From positions 22,184,239 to 22,248,238 of the forward strand of contig OZ023267.1 of the NCBI GenBank assembly GCA_964006375.1: a stretch of 64,000 nt of DNA, read 5' to 3'. The position numbers and the translations under genes are program-made. Shown piece by piece: positions 62,476 through 64,000 of the stretch. Every line of letters starts with the position of its first letter. Within the stretch, counting starts at the first letter, position 1. The notes below the pieces were generated by a model that did no database searches, was not told the DNA's origin, and saw only the letters and a list, made by a program, of their open reading frames with translations. The stretch comes from Tillus elongatus. Lineage: Eukaryota; Arthropoda; Insecta; Coleoptera; Cleridae.

Positions 62476-63357
62476 ATGGGTTTAACTCCAGAAAATCAAA
62501 AAGTAGTGTATAATTTACGTCATAAGACTAACAGTCTATGTAAGGAAGAGGAGAAAAATTTAAAAAGTTTGTTTACACTCGAAGAACTAGAGTCTACTGT
62601 TAAAAAAGTAGTGTGTATAACATTTAGTGAACTTCTGGACGAGATAATTCAACTTAAACAGGAAGTGGTTAACTTGAAAGAATCTAACATTGATCTTGTT
62701 AGATTACTGAGCGGAAATCTTCCTCAATTTGGTGTTTCGTCTACTAATTTGCAGGTAAATAATAGCATGCAATTAAACGGCGACGGTGAAAGTTTTCTAG
62801 ACAGGTCAAGTTCATCAACGGAAACCATTATCTCGGTGGTCACTGATAAGCCGGATTCTGATAAATCGGCCGAGACAGCACCAGCAAAAAAACATGTAAA
62901 TAAAAATAATGAAACTGGGCCGGAAGATAATATCTGGCAGAAAATAAACAAAAATAAAAACAAACATTCTCGACATATTAATGATCAGAAGGGAAGACCT
63001 AGTGAAGTTAAAAAGCAAAACAAAGCTAGCTTGAATTACATCTCTCATGATATAGTCACAGGCTGTGGTACAGACGAGACTACTATACAGGGTGTTGCAG
63101 CGACTTCATGGTTTTATGTGGGGCGAATTAAGGGACAGGTGTCTGAAGAGGACATGAATAGTTTTTTCAAAACAAGATGGCCTCTCATCGATATGCGATG
63201 TGTCAAGTTAAACAGCAAGGGACAAAACAGCAGCTTTAGGGTTGGTATAAACTCTGAAGCTAAACATACTATTTTAGATGGTTCATTGTGGCCAAGAGGA
63301 GTTATCATAAAACCCTATAAATTTTTTCGTCGCAGTTATGAGAACGCTTCCGGATAA
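62476..63357 (+). CDS. LINE ORF1 protein
   Basis: 293 residues from the ATG at 62476 (an upstream GTG is in frame but not a likely start in a eukaryote). It begins [16 protein letters not shown]. Residues about 25-85 are leucine/glutamate-rich and probably form a coiled coil ([20 protein letters not shown]). A charged, Lys/Asn-rich linker follows ([20 protein letters not shown]). The C-terminal ~85 residues ([20 protein letters not shown] through [15 protein letters not shown]) look like the RNA-binding-type domain found in ORF1 proteins of insect CR1/Jockey-group LINEs. No zinc knuckle is seen. Expected role: RNA chaperone packaging the LINE RNA. The domain call is by resemblance. Confidence 0.82.
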   Translation: MGLTPENQKVVYNLRHKTNSLCKEEEKNLKSLFTLEELESTVKKVVCITFSELLDEIIQLKQEVVNLKESNIDLVRLLSGNLPQFGVSSTNLQVNNSMQLNGDGESFLDRSSSSTETIISVVTDKPDSDKSAETAPAKKHVNKNNETGPEDNIWQKINKNKNKHSRHINDQKGRPSEVKKQNKASLNYISHDIVTGCGTDETTIQGVAATSWFYVGRIKGQVSEEDMNSFFKTRWPLIDMRCVKLNSKGQNSSFRVGINSEAKHTILDGSLWPRGVIIKPYKFFRRSYENASG

Positions 63358-64000
63358 TAGTGAGACTGAATTGAATGACAACTGCTCCATCAATAATGCC
63401 GTACAACAGACAAGCTTAAGACTTCTGCACTTAAATGTTCAGTCATTGAGCAATAAGATAAACGTTATGGAAAACTTCCTCTCTGAAAAGGATCCATCGT
63501 TTTTGTCAGTAAATGAACACTGGATGTATTCGGAGCAATTGGAGGCAGTCTATTTTCCTGACTATAAACTGGTGTCACATTTTTCGAGAACCATTCATTC
63601 GCATGGTGGCTGTGCTTTGTTTGCTAAGAGAAACATTAGTGTAAATTGTAGTGAACTTAGCTTTATCAAAAAAATGTCAGTTGAGCTCTCTTTCGAATGC
63701 TGTGCTGTTCGGTTTGACGGGAATACGTGTATTGTGTCAATTTATCGATCACCTGTTGGAGATTTTGATTTGTTTCTTTTGAGGTTTTCTGAAATGTTAA
63801 ATAAGATTTGCTTGAGGTATTCCTCGATAGTTGTTGCAGCGGACTTAAATGTTGACGCATTGAAAAGCTCCCCGCGTCTCAGTTTATTAAATGATATTTT
63901 TGAGTCGTACAACCTGCATTCAGTCGTGGACTCTCCGACAAGGATCACAAAGGTAGGTGGTTCATGTATTGATTATATTTTGACGAATGTTCAGAATTGT
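63338..64000 (+). CDS. LINE ORF2, endonuclease domain (cut by window end)
   Basis: ATG at 63338, in a different frame and 20 bp before the ORF1 stop, suggesting translation by reinitiation or frameshifting. 221 codons are open to the end. Motifs of the apurinic-type endonuclease: RLLHLNVQSLSNKINVME (N), FLSVNEHWMYSEQL (E), HGGCALFAKR, CIVSIYRSPVGDFDLFL (Y-R-S-P), IVVAADLNVDALKSSP (D-x-N) and VDSPTRITKVGGSCIDYILT. The SDH motif and RT lie beyond the window. It nicks target DNA for LINE insertion. Whether it is the same family as the 13.7-kb LINE cannot be tested, because the two pieces do not overlap. Confidence 0.88.
   Translation, partial: MRTLPDNSETELNDNCSINNAVQQTSLRLLHLNVQSLSNKINVMENFLSEKDPSFLSVNEHWMYSEQLEAVYFPDYKLVSHFSRTIHSHGGCALFAKRNISVNCSELSFIKKMSVELSFECCAVRFDGNTCIVSIYRSPVGDFDLFLLRFSEMLNKICLRYSSIVVAADLNVDALKSSPRLSLLNDIFESYNLHSVVDSPTRITKVGGSCIDYILTNVQNC

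Larger units (their letters stand above)
62412..64000 (+). mobile_element. LINE, apparently intact 5' part, continues past the window
   Basis: A short 5' leader (62412-62475), ORF1, then ORF2 overlapping ORF1 by 20 bp. No stops in either frame up to the window end. The 5' end begins directly after the hexamer microsatellite, and the ORF content suggests a full-length, recent copy. Confidence 0.82.

Overview
The window looks like transposon-dense intergenic or heterochromatic DNA from an arthropod genome, most likely an insect. It is AT-rich, has eukaryotic gene signals, and carries insect-type elements: DD41D mariner relatives, piggyBac, hAT, R1/CR1/Jockey-type LINEs, Penelope-like elements, tRNA SINEs and Helentron/DINE-1-like non-autonomous elements with internal (TA)n. 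I found no host protein gene, rRNA or intact tRNA gene. The insect order cannot be read from this sequence.

Layout. 0-1.6 kb: SINE fragment, then a ~94-bp satellite that alternates as a dimer. 1.9-4.0 kb: an apparently intact DD41D transposon with 341-bp inverted ends and a 362-residue transposase. 4-13.6 kb: foldback elements, Helentron-like (HINE) copies, a broken transposase, a Penelope GIY-YIG fragment and a 1.2-kb palindrome with a hammerhead-ribozyme relic at its centre. 13.7-16.2 kb: a 5'-truncated LINE with a 733-codon reverse transcriptase frame. 16.4-20.6 kb: two broken DD41D transposases. 21.7-22.8 kb: R1-like LINE remnant. 23.2-23.7 kb: CATTA pentanucleotide array. 26.8-29.2 kb: Penelope-like ends with hammerhead motifs. 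31.6-38 kb: a SINE split by a LINE, plus a second LINE copy. 40-41.8 kb: piggyBac pseudogene. 42.5-45.1 kb: HINE copies and a third LINE copy carrying a (TA)n expansion. 46-49.2 kb: LINE tail with 408-bp tandem repeats, then a Penelope-like element with a 5' inversion. 50.3-52.5 kb: hAT element with 8-bp target duplications, filled with nested insertions. 53.1-53.7 kb: a 677-bp non-coding, hammerhead-bearing insertion with a 13-bp target duplication. 54.9-56.3 kb: SINE split by a complete HINE. 57.6-58.2 kb: another DD41D relic. 59.1-59.5 kb: SINE with target duplications. 62.4-64 kb: start of an apparently intact LINE (ORF1 and the beginning of ORF2) that runs off the window.

The most interesting layer is RNA-based. 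At least two sites (27.55 and 53.19 kb, minus strand) have exact hammerhead cores, a perfectly paired stem I and a self-complementary stem III (ACGCGU). Several further decayed copies sit in inverted pairs around Penelope-like sequence. A second layer is the nesting order, which target-site duplications let one reconstruct. A third is the HINE family, whose boundaries are fixed by an insertion into a SINE.
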